Shown here piece by piece: positions 34,847 to 44,575 of a stretch of 64,000 nucleotides of DNA. Positions within the stretch are counted from its first letter, which is position 1. Each line of letters opens with the position of its first letter. The notes below the pieces were generated by a model that ran no database searches, was not told where the DNA came from, and was given only the letters and a program-made list of their open reading frames with translations. This DNA comes from Nocardia seriolae NBRC 15557 (lineage in GTDB: Bacteria; Actinomycetota; Actinomycetes; Mycobacteriales; Mycobacteriaceae): the NCBI RefSeq assembly GCF_007990715.1, contig NZ_BJWY01000010.1:1-64000 (forward strand), written 5' to 3'. A program made the translations under genes and the position numbers.

Positions 34847-34915
34847 CTACCGGAGGCTCTCCGGCAGACAGCTCGCGCTGCAGACACGCTTGAAATCGAC
34901 ATGGCGACGCGCCAC
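34847..34915 (-). CDS. cysteine-containing leader peptide upstream of sirA
   Basis: A 22-codon minus-strand frame starts at GTG 34915 with GGAG about eight bases upstream and ends in TAG at 34847. It begins (M)ARRHVDFKRVCSASC and ends LPESLR. The pattern Arg-Arg-His-Val-Asp followed by Arg-Val-Cys-Ser...Cys is typical of the short leader peptides that precede sulfur-assimilation genes in many actinobacteria. In mycobacteria, Cys-rich leaders of this kind act by Cys-responsive attenuation: ribosomes that stall at the Cys codons alter the downstream RNA fold. Here the leader ends 118 bases before sirA. It is too short for ordinary gene callers. Confidence 0.75.
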   Translation of the reverse strand: MARRHVDFKRVCSASCLPESLR

Positions 34916-35109
34916 GAGTCGTACTCCAAGTCCAGTCATGTGGCTTATTGTGCCACGTCAGACGGGTCGTTCCGACTGCCGGATCGAATTTTCCGCAGTT
35001 TTCCGGGAAATCCCCTGGATATATGTTGCGATTTGTGACAACCGTCATAGATCAACGCCCGGCAGACCTCTGGACGGTTGACCTGATCGGAAAATTATGC
35101 GCTGTTGAT

Positions 35110-35967
35110 TCAGCCGAACGCCTTGGCCGGGGTGAGACCAGCCTTGGCCACCTCGATCCGCTGGAGTTCACCGGCCAGCTCGGGGGAGTGCAGCCAGTCC
35201 GGACGATCGATGAATCCGGCCGGTAGGTACTCGGATTTGATCGGCGTCCGGTACCCGAGATCCCGCGCCCAGCAGACCAGCGCCAGCAGCGGCAGCGAGA
35301 AGACGCCTTCCGGATCGTGGCCCCAGACATCGGTGTCGAAGAAGCCGCGATGCAGGCGCAGCGCGTGCGTCAGCTGCCGATCGAAGCCCTCGGAATCCCC
35401 GTCGGCCAGCCGCGCGAAGACCTCGATGGCCGGGCGCACCAGCAGATCGGTGACCTGCTGCGCACCCACCCGGCTGGTGGTGTCCAGCGCCCGGGCCGCC
35501 GCGTACGCGCCCTTGGGCCCGTGCCGCCAGGCCGACTGCAACAACCGCGCCCACTCGTAGTGGAACTCGTCGAACGTCCCGTCCCCGAGCTCACGCAGCC
35601 GCTCCACCGGATAGTCCACCAACTCGCCCATCGCCTCGAAGTCCCGCGCGATGAGCGCCCACCAGAACCCGGCCCGCCACCCCGCCACCTTGTCGTGCCG
35701 ATCGAACCCGTACTCGATCCCGCTCGCCCGTAACCGCCGCGTCACCGTCCGCTCGGTAGCCCGCGCGAAATACCAGGTCCGCGACCGCAACCCGCCCGGA
35801 TCCGCCACCAGCATCCGCGCCAGCAGTATCCCGTCCATCGACCGCGAGAAATTCGGCCCCGCCGCCCGTGCGGGTCGTCGCGACCGCCCGACCACGGCCG
35901 CCACCGACCCCGCATCCACTTCCCTGATCGACCTGGCGTCGATCGCATGCCGCGGCACTTCGATCAT
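35110..35967 (-). CDS. Imm49-family immunity protein
   Basis: 285 residues from ATG 35967 (MIEVPRHAIDARSIREVD). It is a mostly helical soluble protein. Recognisable family features are SRSMDGILLARMLVADP, WRAGFWWALIARDFEAM, GTFDEFHYEWARLLQSAW, VTDLLVRPAIEVFARLADGD and VFSLPLLALVCWARDLGY. Immunity 49 proteins are predicted antidotes to polymorphic toxins, though most actinobacterial copies, as here, have no toxin next to them. The neighbours are the sulfur operon and hemW. The start could lie further upstream in the same frame (GTG codons). Family call moderate to good; function inferred from family only. Confidence 0.75.
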   Translation of the reverse strand: MIEVPRHAIDARSIREVDAGSVAAVVGRSRRPARAAGPNFSRSMDGILLARMLVADPGGLRSRTWYFARATERTVTRRLRASGIEYGFDRHDKVAGWRAGFWWALIARDFEAMGELVDYPVERLRELGDGTFDEFHYEWARLLQSAWRHGPKGAYAAARALDTTSRVGAQQVTDLLVRPAIEVFARLADGDSEGFDRQLTHALRLHRGFFDTDVWGHDPEGVFSLPLLALVCWARDLGYRTPIKSEYLPAGFIDRPDWLHSPELAGELQRIEVAKAGLTPAKAFG

Positions 35968-36111
35968 CGGATCCCCATCCGCTTCCGGAGCCTCCACCCG
36001 GCCCACCGAAATCCCTTGGAATGTACCCGGATTCACGCCATCGCGCGGTCCGAGCGCGGGGGCCGCGCATGCGGGTGAGCTGTGACGGGGGCAACCGGTC
36101 ACACTGGGTAG

Positions 36112-37335
36112 GTGACCTCGACTGCTCCCGAACGGACCTCCGGCACCGCTGCGGCGGACAGTGCTGACGCGCCCGTGCTGCGCGATTTCGGCGGCGGAGC
36201 GTTCGGGATCTACGTCCATGTGCCGTTCTGCGCGACGCGGTGCGGGTACTGCGACTTCAACACCTACACGGCGGGGGAACTGGGCACCTCGTCCTCGCCG
36301 CAGTCCTGGTTCGAGGCGCTGCGGGGTGAACTGGCCGCGGCGGCACAGGAATTCGATGCGCTGCCGTCGGCGACGCCCCCGGTGGAGACGATCTTCGTGG
36401 GTGGCGGCACGCCCTCGCTGCTCGGCGGGGACGGGCTGGCCCGGGTGCTCGACGCGATCCGCGACAACTTCACGCTGGCACCCGGCGCGGAGGTGACGAC
36501 CGAGTCGAACCCGGAGTCCACCTCGCCCGAGTTCTTCGAGCGCATTCGCGCGGCGGGGTACACCCGCGTGTCCCTGGGCATGCAGTCGGCCGCTCAGCAT
36601 GTGCTGAAGATCTTGGATCGCACCCACACTCCGGGGCGGGCGGTCGCCGCCGCGCGGGAGGCGCGGGCGGCGGGGTTCGAGCATGTGAATCTGGATCTGA
36701 TCTACGGCACGCCGGGGGAGACGGACGCCGACCTGGATGCCAGCCTCGACGCGGTGCTGTCCGCGGGTGTCGACCATGTCTCCGCGTACTCGCTGATTGT
36801 CGAGGACGGCACCGCGCTGGCCCGTCGGGTGCGGCGCGGCGAACTGCCCGCGCCCGACGGGGATGTGCTCGCCGACCGCTACGAACGCATCGACTCCCGG
36901 CTGCGCGCCGCCGGTCTCGACTGGTACGAGGTCTCCAATTGGGCCGCCTCCGGCGCCGGACTTTGCCGCCACAACCTCGGCTACTGGGACGGCGGCGACT
37001 GGCTCGGTGCGGGCCCGGGCGCCCACAGCCACCTCGGCGGCGTCCGCTGGTGGAACGTGAAACACCCTGCCCGCTACGCGGATCGCGTGCTCGCCGGTGG
37101 TCTCCCCGCCGCGGGCTGGGAGTCCCTCACCGATGAGGAGCGCTACACCGAACGCGTCATGCTCACCGTCCGCCTCCGCACCGGCCTCCCCCTCGCCGAC
37201 CTCGACTCCTCGGGCCACCGCGCCGCCGACCGCATCATTGCCGACGGCCTCGCCGAGCGCGCGAACGACCATCTCGTTCTCACCGACCGCGGCCGCCTCC
37301 TGGCCGACGCCGTCGTCCGCGACCTCCTGAGCTGA
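36112..37335 (+). CDS. hemW: heme chaperone HemW (radical SAM)
   Basis: 407 residues from GTG 36112. The radical-SAM cluster motif is FCATRCGYCDF near residue 48 (CxxxCxxC). It is followed by IFVGGGTPSLL, TTESNPEST, RVSLGMQSAAQHVL, NLDLIYGTPGET and the HemW C-terminal domain (WYEVSNWAASG...CRHNLGYW, GAGPGAHSHLG). Such proteins were long called HemN-like coproporphyrinogen oxidases. They lack the second HemN Cys and are now known to bind and deliver heme. It corresponds to Rv2388c, which lies near sirA and cysH in M. tuberculosis as well. Confidence 0.93.
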   Translation: MTSTAPERTSGTAAADSADAPVLRDFGGGAFGIYVHVPFCATRCGYCDFNTYTAGELGTSSSPQSWFEALRGELAAAAQEFDALPSATPPVETIFVGGGTPSLLGGDGLARVLDAIRDNFTLAPGAEVTTESNPESTSPEFFERIRAAGYTRVSLGMQSAAQHVLKILDRTHTPGRAVAAAREARAAGFEHVNLDLIYGTPGETDADLDASLDAVLSAGVDHVSAYSLIVEDGTALARRVRRGELPAPDGDVLADRYERIDSRLRAAGLDWYEVSNWAASGAGLCRHNLGYWDGGDWLGAGPGAHSHLGGVRWWNVKHPARYADRVLAGGLPAAGWESLTDEERYTERVMLTVRLRTGLPLADLDSSGHRAADRIIADGLAERANDHLVLTDRGRLLADAVVRDLLS

Positions 37336-37558
37336 CCGGCGCTCGCGCCATGCCCGGCGACACTCCGGGAATCGCGTGGCGCTCCATTCGAAGTCGGTGA
37401 TGGGGTTCCGAATTCGGCGATCGCCCGCTGATACGGTTACCGGCGGACTAGATTGGCGGGCGGAGATCTCATGCAGCCGGTCTATTACTCGCGGCCCGAG
37501 CGTCGGTCGTGAACCCGCGCGCCAGCGCACCGAATATCCCTCGGCCAGAGGACGTCTC

Positions 37559-38413
37559 ATGTCGAATCCGCTCACGCCATCTCGTAAGTTGTCGGACCGC
37601 CTGCGCGGCGGTGCAGGTCGCGACCTGGTCCGGGCCGCCGGGGGCGCGGTCGCGCTGATGCTGGCCGCCACTCCGCTGGTGGCCGCACCGGCCGGTGCCG
37701 CGCCATTGCCGACAATCGTGCTGGTGCACGGTGCCTTCGCCGATTCCGGCAGCTGGGACGGGGTGGCGGCGCGGCTGCGCGACGACGGGTATCGCGTTGT
37801 GACACCGGAGAATCCGCTGCGGGGGCCCGCCAATGACGCGGCGGCGATCCAGCGCACGATCGACACGATCTCCGGCCCGATCGTGCTGGTCGGACATTCC
37901 TACGGCGGCACCGTGATCAGCAATGTGCACGACGCGAAGGTCGAATCCCTGGTCTACATCGCGGCTTTCGCGCCGGTCCGGGGCGAAATCGCACTGGCGG
38001 AACTGAATCCCATCCAGTACCCGGGCTCCCAGCTGACCTTGGCCTTGCGTCCCAAGCTCGTCGACGACCCGCACGGCATCGTCGGCAGGAACCTCGACGC
38101 CTACGTCGACCCCGCCAGCTTCCACGACGTCTTCGCTCAGGACGTAGACCCGGATACCGCCACCGCCATGGCCGCCCGCCAGCACTCCCTGGCACTCACC
38201 GCCAATCTCGAACCCTCCGGCGCGCCCTCCTGGGCGGGCACCCCCAGCGGGTACCTGGTCTCGACCGCGGACCGCGTGATTCCGCCTGCCGCGCAATGGG
38301 ATATGGCCAAGCGCATGGGCGCGCAGACCTCCTCGATCGACGCCTCCCACGCCGGACTGGTCTCCCATCCCGCCGATGTCGCCGCTGTGGTGGAGGCGGC
38401 CGCCGGTCGGTGA
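37559..38413 (+). CDS. secreted alpha/beta hydrolase
   Basis: 284 residues from ATG 37559 behind AGAGGAC. The N-terminus (LVRAAGGAVALMLAATPLVAAPAGAAP) is a signal peptide with likely cleavage near residue 48. The mature enzyme has IVLVHGAFADSGSW, the nucleophile motif VGHSYGGTVIS, an acid in YLVSTADRVIPPAAQ, and a His in SIDASHAGLVSHP. This is the pattern of small esterases of the salicylate/hydroxynitrile-lyase-like branch. Substrate unknown. Longer in-frame starts upstream would destroy the signal peptide and are not favoured. Confidence 0.88.
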   Translation: MSNPLTPSRKLSDRLRGGAGRDLVRAAGGAVALMLAATPLVAAPAGAAPLPTIVLVHGAFADSGSWDGVAARLRDDGYRVVTPENPLRGPANDAAAIQRTIDTISGPIVLVGHSYGGTVISNVHDAKVESLVYIAAFAPVRGEIALAELNPIQYPGSQLTLALRPKLVDDPHGIVGRNLDAYVDPASFHDVFAQDVDPDTATAMAARQHSLALTANLEPSGAPSWAGTPSGYLVSTADRVIPPAAQWDMAKRMGAQTSSIDASHAGLVSHPADVAAVVEAAAGR

Positions 38414-38422
38414 CAATGGGGT

Positions 38423-39010
38423 ATGGCGCTCGAATCGTTCATGGTGCCGATCGGCACGCCCGCACCCGAGTTCACGCTGCCCGCCGTGGACGGCTCCGAG
38501 GTTTCGCTGGACAGTTTCGCCAAGGAGCCCGCATTGCTGGTGGTGTTCCTGTCGAATCACTGTCCCTACGTGCGCAGAATCGAGAGCGGCCTGGGGGCCG
38601 TGGCCGCCGAGCTGGCCGAGCGGGGGCTGGCCACCGTCGCGATCTGTAGCAACGACACCGCCAACTTTCCCGACGACGACGCCGCGCATTTGCGAGATCA
38701 AGTGCGGCGGGCCGGGTTTCGCTTCCCGTACCTGATCGACGAGTCGCAGCAGGTGGCGCGGGCCTATCGGGCGGCGTGCACACCGGACCTGTTCCTGTAC
38801 GACGCCGAGCGGCGGCTGGCCTATCGGGGCCGGTTCGACGCGGCCACGCCCGGCAATCGGGAGCCGGTCGATGGCTCGTCGCTGCGGGCCGCGGTCGAGC
38901 TGGTGCTTGCCGGGCAATCGGTGCCCGAGCCGCACACTCCGAGCGTCGGATGCGGCATCAAGTGGAAGCAGGCCGGAACCCCGGGCGGCTGGGTGCATCC
39001 GCGCGGCTGA
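38423..39010 (+). CDS. thioredoxin-fold AhpC/TSA-like protein
   Basis: 195 residues from ATG 38423, nine bases after the hydrolase stop. The redoxin fold shows GTPAPEFTLPAVDGSEVSL, VVFLSNHCPYVRRIE with a single Cys near residue 48, and ACTPDLFLYDAERRLAYRG with the cis-Pro. It ends VGCGIKWKQ. The NHCPYV motif marks a widespread redoxin subgroup of unproven function, probably a thiol reductase or peroxidase. It is cytoplasmic, with no signal peptide. Confidence 0.88.
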   Translation: MALESFMVPIGTPAPEFTLPAVDGSEVSLDSFAKEPALLVVFLSNHCPYVRRIESGLGAVAAELAERGLATVAICSNDTANFPDDDAAHLRDQVRRAGFRFPYLIDESQQVARAYRAACTPDLFLYDAERRLAYRGRFDAATPGNREPVDGSSLRAAVELVLAGQSVPEPHTPSVGCGIKWKQAGTPGGWVHPRG

Positions 39011-39168
39011 CGGGCGGTCGCACAGCAACTTGCCAAGGGGCAACTAAACTGGGGTGGATAATCCGGGAAATCCGCGTGGCCCGTGCCGAGTGATCGGTGT
39101 CGCCGCGGGGAACCCGTTGTGCATCCGAGGGCGGTTGCGCACCCGAAGGCGAGCGAGGAGGTGGGGCC

Positions 39169-40209
39169 ATGTCGAGCACCGAGCAGCGACGGCTCGAGGT
39201 CCTGCGGGCCATCGTCGCGGACTACATCGCGACCAAGGAGCCGATCGGGTCGAAGACCCTGGTGGAGCGGCACAACCTGGGTGTCTCCAGCGCGACGGTC
39301 CGCAATGACATGGCGGTGCTGGAGGCCGAGGGCTATATCGCCCAGCCGCACACCTCGTCCGGGCGCATCCCCACCGACAAGGGCTACCGGCAGTTCGTCG
39401 ACCACATCTCCGAGGTCAAGCCACTGTCCAACGCGGAACGCCGGGCGATCATGGAATTCCTGGAGAGCGGCGTCGATCTCGACGATGTGCTGCGCCGCGG
39501 CGTGCGGCTGCTGGCCCAGCTGACCCGGCAGGTCGCCATGGTCCAGTACCCGACGGTGTCGGCGTCGACCGTGCGCCACATCGAGGTCGTCGCGTTGAAT
39601 CCGGCTCGCCTGCTGCTGGTCGTGATCACCGACACCGGTCGCGTCGATCAGCGCCTGGTCGATCTGGGCAATCTGATCAGCGAGGACGATCTGGCCGCGC
39701 TGCGCGGCATGCTCGGCAAGGCCATGGAGGGCAAGCGCCTGGCCGCCGCCTCCGCCTCGGTCGCCGAGCTACCCGAGCACTCCCCGAACCGGCTGCGCGA
39801 CGTGCTGATTCGGGTCTCCACCGTGATGGTGGAGACCCTGGTCGAGCATCCCGAGGAACGGCTGGTCCTCGGCGGCACCGCCAACCTCACCCGCAATGCC
39901 TCCGATTTCGCCGGGAACGGTTTCCCCGGTTCCCTGCGTTCTGTTCTCGAGGCCCTCGAGGAGCAGGTGATCGTCTTGAAGTTGCTGGCCGCGGCACAGG
40001 TCCCGGGTACGGTGACGGTGCAGATCGGTGGGGAGACCAAGGTCGAGCAGATGCGCGGGACGGCCGTGGTGTCCACCGGATACGGGATGCCCGGTACGGT
40101 GCTCGGAGGCATGGGGGTACTGGGGCCGACCCGCATGGACTACCCGGGGACCATTGCCTCGGTGGCGGCAGTCGCCCGATACATCGGTGAGGTGCTCGCC
40201 GAACGGTGA
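39169..40209 (+). CDS. hrcA: heat-inducible transcription repressor HrcA
   Basis: 346 residues from ATG 39169 behind AGGAGG. The N-terminal winged helix is [51 protein letters not shown], then [20 protein letters not shown]-like middle and the C-terminal dimerisation region follow. HrcA represses groE/dnaK-type genes by binding CIRCE sites. No CIRCE element (TTAGCACTC-N9-GAGTGCTAA) is visible in the 158 bases upstream, so autoregulation by that element is not supported here. dnaJ follows after 32 bases, as in Rv2374c-Rv2373c. Confidence 0.96.
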   Translation: MSSTEQRRLEVLRAIVADYIATKEPIGSKTLVERHNLGVSSATVRNDMAVLEAEGYIAQPHTSSGRIPTDKGYRQFVDHISEVKPLSNAERRAIMEFLESGVDLDDVLRRGVRLLAQLTRQVAMVQYPTVSASTVRHIEVVALNPARLLLVVITDTGRVDQRLVDLGNLISEDDLAALRGMLGKAMEGKRLAAASASVAELPEHSPNRLRDVLIRVSTVMVETLVEHPEERLVLGGTANLTRNASDFAGNGFPGSLRSVLEALEEQVIVLKLLAAAQVPGTVTVQIGGETKVEQMRGTAVVSTGYGMPGTVLGGMGVLGPTRMDYPGTIASVAAVARYIGEVLAER

Positions 40210-40241
40210 GCAAGCAGACGAAACAGGACTAGAGAGCACAC

Positions 40242-41399
40242 GTGGCACGGGACTATTACGCACTGCTCGGCGTCGCACGCAACGCGACCGACCAGGAGAT
40301 CAAGCGCGCCTACCGCAAGCTGGCGCGCGAACTGCATCCCGACGTGAATCCGGAGCCGGAGGCCCAGGAGAAGTTCCGCGAGGTCTCCAGCGCCTACGAG
40401 GTGCTGTCGGATCCGGAGAAGCGACGCATCGTCGACCTCGGCGGTGACCCGCTGGAGTCCGGCGGCGGCATGGGCGGCGGCTTCTCCGGCGCGGGCTTCG
40501 GCGGCCTGGGCGATGTGTTCGAGGCGTTCTTCGGCGGCATGAACGCCTCCGGCGGCGGCGCGCGCAAGCCGCGCGGACGGGTGCAGCCGGGCGCGGATTC
40601 GCTGCTGCGCACCCGACTCTCGTTGCAGGAGTGCGCGGTCGGGGTCACCAAGCATCTGACCGTCGACACCGCCATCCTCTGCGACCTGTGCCAGGGCTCG
40701 GGCACCAACGGCAACTCCAAGCCGGTGCGCTGCGAAACCTGTGGCGGCGCGGGCGAAGTGCAGACCGTGCAGCGGTCCTTCCTCGGCCAGGTCATGACGT
40801 CGCGGCCCTGCCCCACCTGCCGGGGCGCGGGCGAGACCATTCCCGACCCCTGCCGCAAGTGCGGCGGCGACGGCCGCGTGCGCTCGCGCCGCGAGATCGC
40901 CGCGCCCATCCCCGCCGGTGTCGCCAACGGCATGCGGGTGCGGCTGGCCGCGCAGGGTGAGGTCGGCCCCGGCGGCGGTCCCGCCGGTGACCTGTACGTC
41001 GAGATCGTCGAGCAGCCCCACGACACCTTCGTGCGCGACGGCGACGACCTGCACTGCACGATTCGCGTCCCCATGGTCGACGCGGCGCTGGGCACCACCG
41101 TCGTCATCGACACGATTCTCGACGGCCCGGTGGAACTGACGATCCCTGCGGGCACCCAGCCCGGCGAGGCGTCGGTGCTGCGCGGCCACGGCATGCCCAA
41201 ACTGCGCGCCAACTCCCGCGGCGACCTGATCGCGCACCTCGACATCGTGGTGCCGACCAAGCTCGACGCCAAGCAGTCCGACCTGCTGCGCAAGTACAAG
41301 GGCATGCGCCTCAACGAGCACACCGAGGTCATGACCGCCCAGTCCGAGCACAACTCGGGCCTGTTCGCGCGCCTGCGCGCCTCCTTCAGCGGACGCTGA
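40242..41399 (+). CDS. dnaJ: molecular chaperone DnaJ (DnaJ2 type)
   Basis: 385 residues from GTG 40242. The J domain has the HPD motif ([11 protein letters not shown], near residue 33). A short Gly/Phe-rich linker precedes the zinc-binding domain, with four CxxCxGxG repeats: [29 protein letters not shown] and [10 protein letters not shown]. The two C-terminal substrate-binding barrels follow. It stimulates DnaK's ATPase and presents unfolded clients. Its pairing with hrcA marks it as the second actinobacterial DnaJ (Rv2373c), separate from the copy in the dnaK operon. Confidence 0.96.
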   Translation: MARDYYALLGVARNATDQEIKRAYRKLARELHPDVNPEPEAQEKFREVSSAYEVLSDPEKRRIVDLGGDPLESGGGMGGGFSGAGFGGLGDVFEAFFGGMNASGGGARKPRGRVQPGADSLLRTRLSLQECAVGVTKHLTVDTAILCDLCQGSGTNGNSKPVRCETCGGAGEVQTVQRSFLGQVMTSRPCPTCRGAGETIPDPCRKCGGDGRVRSRREIAAPIPAGVANGMRVRLAAQGEVGPGGGPAGDLYVEIVEQPHDTFVRDGDDLHCTIRVPMVDAALGTTVVIDTILDGPVELTIPAGTQPGEASVLRGHGMPKLRANSRGDLIAHLDIVVPTKLDAKQSDLLRKYKGMRLNEHTEVMTAQSEHNSGLFARLRASFSGR

Positions 41400-41403
41400 C
41401 CCC

Positions 41404-42144
41404 TTGGCCGCCACCGTCTTCTACCTCGACGACATCCCCGAGCCCGGGGCGACCGCGGTCCTGGACGGCCCCGAGGGCCGCCACGCCGCCACGGTCCGCC
41501 GCATCCGAGTGGGTGAACCCATCACCCTCTCCGACGGGCACGGAACCCTCGCCGACTCGGAAGTGGTCGCGGCCGCCAAGGACCGCCTCGAACTGAAGGT
41601 CCTGTCCAAGCGAGTGGCCGAGCCCTGGACCCCGCAGGTGACGGTGGTCCAGGCGCTCCCGAAGTCCGATCGCTCCGAGCTCGCGGTCGAACTCATGACG
41701 GAGGCAGGTGCCGACGCCATCGTCCCTTGGCAGGCGTTGCGCTGCGTCTCCAACTGGGACTCCAAGGCCCGCAAGGGCGTCGAGAAGTGGCGCGCCGCAG
41801 CCAAGCAGGCCGCCCGCCAATCCCGCCGCGCCTACATCCCCGACGTCGCCGACCTGCACAGCACCAAAGAGCTGCTCGAATTGGTCCGCACCGCCAAGTC
41901 TTCCGGTGCGATCGTCGCCGCCCTTCACGAGTCCGGCGAATCCCGTTTGACCGAACTGTCTTTCGACGGCGTCCCCGAGGTGATCCTCATCGTCGGCCCC
42001 GAAGGCGGCCTGGACGACTCGGAACTGAAGTCCCTCACCGAAGCCGGAGCCGACGCAGTCCTGCTGGGCCCCACCGTCCTCCGCACCTCGACGGCCGCCG
42101 CCGTCGCCCTCGGCGCTCTGGGCGCGCTCACACCTCGCTGGTAG
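41404..42144 (+). CDS. rsmE: 16S rRNA (uracil-1498-N3)-methyltransferase
   Basis: 246 residues from TTG 41404, 4 bases after the dnaJ stop. It has a PUA-like N-terminal domain (VLDGPEGRHAATVRRIRVGEPITLSDG) and a SPOUT methyltransferase knot: QALPKSDRSELAVELMTEAGADAIVPW, VSNWDSKARKGVEKWRAAAKQAARQS, IVGPEGGLDDSEL, and LLGPTVLRTSTAA as the AdoMet-binding loop. It methylates U1498 of 16S rRNA. Its last 17 bases overlap the convergent membrane-protein gene. Confidence 0.95.
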   Translation: MAATVFYLDDIPEPGATAVLDGPEGRHAATVRRIRVGEPITLSDGHGTLADSEVVAAAKDRLELKVLSKRVAEPWTPQVTVVQALPKSDRSELAVELMTEAGADAIVPWQALRCVSNWDSKARKGVEKWRAAAKQAARQSRRAYIPDVADLHSTKELLELVRTAKSSGAIVAALHESGESRLTELSFDGVPEVILIVGPEGGLDDSELKSLTEAGADAVLLGPTVLRTSTAAAVALGALGALTPRW

Positions 42145-42661
42145 ACCCGCTGTGCCAGCGGTCGGTCGCGCCCGAGAGAACCAGCACGGGGCCGAGAACC
42201 AGCAGCAGTAATCCCGGCTGTATCTCGGCTGGTCCCGGCGACAGGATGACACTTCGCAGGGCTGTGGAGGAGGACCTGAGCGGGTTGTAGATGTTCACCA
42301 CTACGGCGAACCCGATCGAAATATCGAGCACCACCGCGATGGTCTCCGCCAGCGCCAGCGCGAGCAGTGAATGCCCGAACAGCTTGGGGCGGGCGCGGCC
42401 CTTTTCGAGCAGCAGGTTCGGTATGGCCCGGTCCGGGGCGATCCCCAGGACCGCCAGGACGACGGCCCCGGCGAACAGTACCGGAACCAGGGGAGCTCCC
42501 AATCGGCCCAGGTCGAACAGGTTGAACGTGTCGCGGTCGCGATCATCGATCGTGAACAGCGGCGCGAACATGCCGATCATGAGGAGAACCGCGCCTACGG
42601 CGACCCGAACGCACCCCGCCGGTCGCCCGCGGCCGACCAACGGTATCCACCATTCGGACAT
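42128..42661 (-). CDS. small integral membrane protein, variable insert between rsmE and phoH
   Basis: 177 residues from ATG 42661. About four transmembrane helices are visible (VRVAVGAVLLMIGMFAPLFTI, APLVPVLFAGAVVLAVLGI, HSLLALALAETIAVVLDISIGFAVVV, IQPGLLLLVLGPVLVLSG), with a charged loop (DDRDRDTFNLFDLGR). I do not recognise the family. It runs against the flanking housekeeping genes. In M. tuberculosis the same position holds unrelated genes including a PE_PGRS, so this slot tolerates insertion. Base composition is slightly less GC-rich than its neighbours. Confidence 0.65.
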   Translation of the reverse strand: MSEWWIPLVGRGRPAGCVRVAVGAVLLMIGMFAPLFTIDDRDRDTFNLFDLGRLGAPLVPVLFAGAVVLAVLGIAPDRAIPNLLLEKGRARPKLFGHSLLALALAETIAVVLDISIGFAVVVNIYNPLRSSSTALRSVILSPGPAEIQPGLLLLVLGPVLVLSGATDRWHSGSTSEV

Positions 42662-42885
42662 GAGCGGGAGTCTAGGGTCGGACCGATCGTGAATCCGGTT
42701 GCGACGCGGGCCCTCCGATATCGCCCGGGTTCGCCACGGAATGGATTCGGGGGTGCGGCCGTTGCGTGACGTCGGGGTGTTGTGCCTGCTGGTAGCGGCT
42801 TATTCACTGGGCGGTGTCGGTGGGCGGCGGTAAACTTCTGTCAACGAAAACGGCATCGAGACCGGGAAGCAGGCCATAGCCACTT

Positions 42886-43995
42886 TTGAGAACTCCAGGC
42901 GAAATCGGCGATCAGAGCACACCCATTGCCGGCATCGGGGCCGGCGTCAACGGGTCCGGACCGGCGGGGCGGACCGTTCGTTCCAGCATCGAATTGGCAC
43001 CGGAGTCGGTGTTCGGGTTCCTGGGTTCGGCTGATGAGAACCTGCGTGAGCTCGAGCGGCTGCTCGATGCCGATATCCATGTCCGCGGGAATTCGGTGAC
43101 CTTGACCGGCAAGCCCGGCGATGTCGCGCTCGCGGAACGAGTGGTCGCTCAACTGGTCGCGCTCACCGCGCGCAATCGGGTGGTCACGCCCGAGGCGGTG
43201 CGGCACACCTACTCCATGCTCACCGAGGGTTCCTCGGATTCCCCGGCGGAAGTGCTGAGCCTGGACATCCTGTCCCGGCGCGGTAGGACCATCCGGCCCA
43301 AGACCCTCAACCAGAAGCGCTATGTCGACGCCATCGACAAGCACACCATCGTGTTCGGCGTCGGCCCGGCCGGTACCGGCAAGACGTATCTGGCCATGGC
43401 CAAGGCCGTGCAGGCGTTACAGACCAAGCAGGTCAACCGGATCATCCTGACCCGGCCCGCGGTCGAGGCGGGCGAGCGGCTGGGCTTCCTGCCGGGCACG
43501 CTCAACGAGAAGATCGACCCGTACCTACGCCCGCTCTACGACGCCCTGCACGACATGATGGATCCCGAGGCGATCCCGAAGCTCATGCAGGCCGGTGTCA
43601 TCGAGGTCGCGCCCTTGGCGTACATGCGTGGTAGAACCCTGAATGATTCGTTCATCATTCTCGACGAGGCGCAGAACACCACGGCCGAGCAGATGAAGAT
43701 GTTCCTCACGCGGTTGGGGTTCGGGTCGAAGATCGTGGTGACCGGTGACATCACCCAGGTCGATCTGCCGAACAACGCGCGGTCGGGGCTGCGGGCTGCC
43801 ACGGAGATCCTGCACGGGATCGATGACATCCATATCGCCGAGCTCACCAGTGCGGATGTGGTGCGGCATCGGCTGGTCGGGGCGATTGTCGACGCCTATG
43901 ACCGGTACGAGTCGGAGTCGCGGCCGCCGGCGGCGGTGCACTATCCGGGGAATCGGGCGCAGCGGCGTGCCGCGAGCCGGGGAGAGCGACACTGA
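42886..43995 (+). CDS. phoH: PhoH-family ATPase (PhoH1)
   Basis: 369 residues if begun at TTG 42886. The KH-like N-terminal segment ([33 protein letters not shown]) is followed by the PhoH ATPase: Walker [16 protein letters not shown] near residue 165, [22 protein letters not shown], Walker [17 protein letters not shown], and [11 protein letters not shown]. Members act in RNA turnover with YbeY and related factors. The gene lies directly upstream of ybeY, a widely conserved pairing. The start is uncertain because the first 30 residues are low in conservation. Confidence 0.94.
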   Translation: MRTPGEIGDQSTPIAGIGAGVNGSGPAGRTVRSSIELAPESVFGFLGSADENLRELERLLDADIHVRGNSVTLTGKPGDVALAERVVAQLVALTARNRVVTPEAVRHTYSMLTEGSSDSPAEVLSLDILSRRGRTIRPKTLNQKRYVDAIDKHTIVFGVGPAGTGKTYLAMAKAVQALQTKQVNRIILTRPAVEAGERLGFLPGTLNEKIDPYLRPLYDALHDMMDPEAIPKLMQAGVIEVAPLAYMRGRTLNDSFIILDEAQNTTAEQMKMFLTRLGFGSKIVVTGDITQVDLPNNARSGLRAATEILHGIDDIHIAELTSADVVRHRLVGAIVDAYDRYESESRPPAAVHYPGNRAQRRAASRGERH

Positions 43996-44017
43996 CCTCG
44001 CCATCTAGGCTGTTCGG

Positions 44018-44575
44018 GTGAGCATCGAGATCGCCAACGAATCGGGTATCGAGGTATCCGAAGAAGAACTGGTCAGCGTCGCGCGCTTTGTCATCGGTCA
44101 GATGGACGTGCATCCGGCGGCGGAGCTGTCGATGGTGCTGGTCGATCTCGACACCATGGCGGACCTGCACATGCGGTGGATGGACCTGCCGGGTCCCACC
44201 GACGTCATGAGCTTCCCCATGGACGAGCTGGAGCCGGGCGGGCGGCCCGACGCCGCCGAGCCCGGCCCTTCCATGCTCGGCGATATCGTGCTCTGCCCGG
44301 AATTCGCGGCCCAGCAGGCCGAGAAGGCCGGGCACTCCATGGATCACGAGCTGGCGCTGCTGACCGTGCACGGCGTCCTGCACCTCCTCGGCTACGACCA
44401 CGCCGAGCCGGAGGAGGAGAAGGAGATGTTCGCGCTGCAGGCCTCCCTGCTGGAGGGCTGGTACGAGCATGTCCGCCAGGAGATGCGCCGCGCCGAACTG
44501 GCCGACCGCGATCAGCAGCTGCTGGGCAAGACCGGATTCACCGATGCCACCGGTGATCCGCTGGGCCCGGCGTGA
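44018..44575 (+). CDS. ybeY: endoribonuclease YbeY
   Basis: 185 residues from GTG 44018. The metal site [20 protein letters not shown] (HxxxHxxxxxH near residue 118) is intact. It is preceded by the conserved [16 protein letters not shown] and [12 protein letters not shown]. YbeY is a single-strand RNase needed for 16S rRNA 3' maturation and ribosome quality control. Its last four bases overlap the GTG start of the next gene, indicating translational coupling. Confidence 0.96.
   Translation: MSIEIANESGIEVSEEELVSVARFVIGQMDVHPAAELSMVLVDLDTMADLHMRWMDLPGPTDVMSFPMDELEPGGRPDAAEPGPSMLGDIVLCPEFAAQQAEKAGHSMDHELALLTVHGVLHLLGYDHAEPEEEKEMFALQASLLEGWYEHVRQEMRRAELADRDQQLLGKTGFTDATGDPLGPA

Noticed and set aside
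35968-37866. Extension of the Imm49 frame far upstream over hemW
   Set aside because: The frame stays open by composition only. Conservation begins near 35967 and the upstream part lies antisense to hemW.
39011-39168. CIRCE operator upstream of hrcA
   Set aside because: No TTAGCACTC-N9-GAGTGCTAA or close variant could be found by eye.
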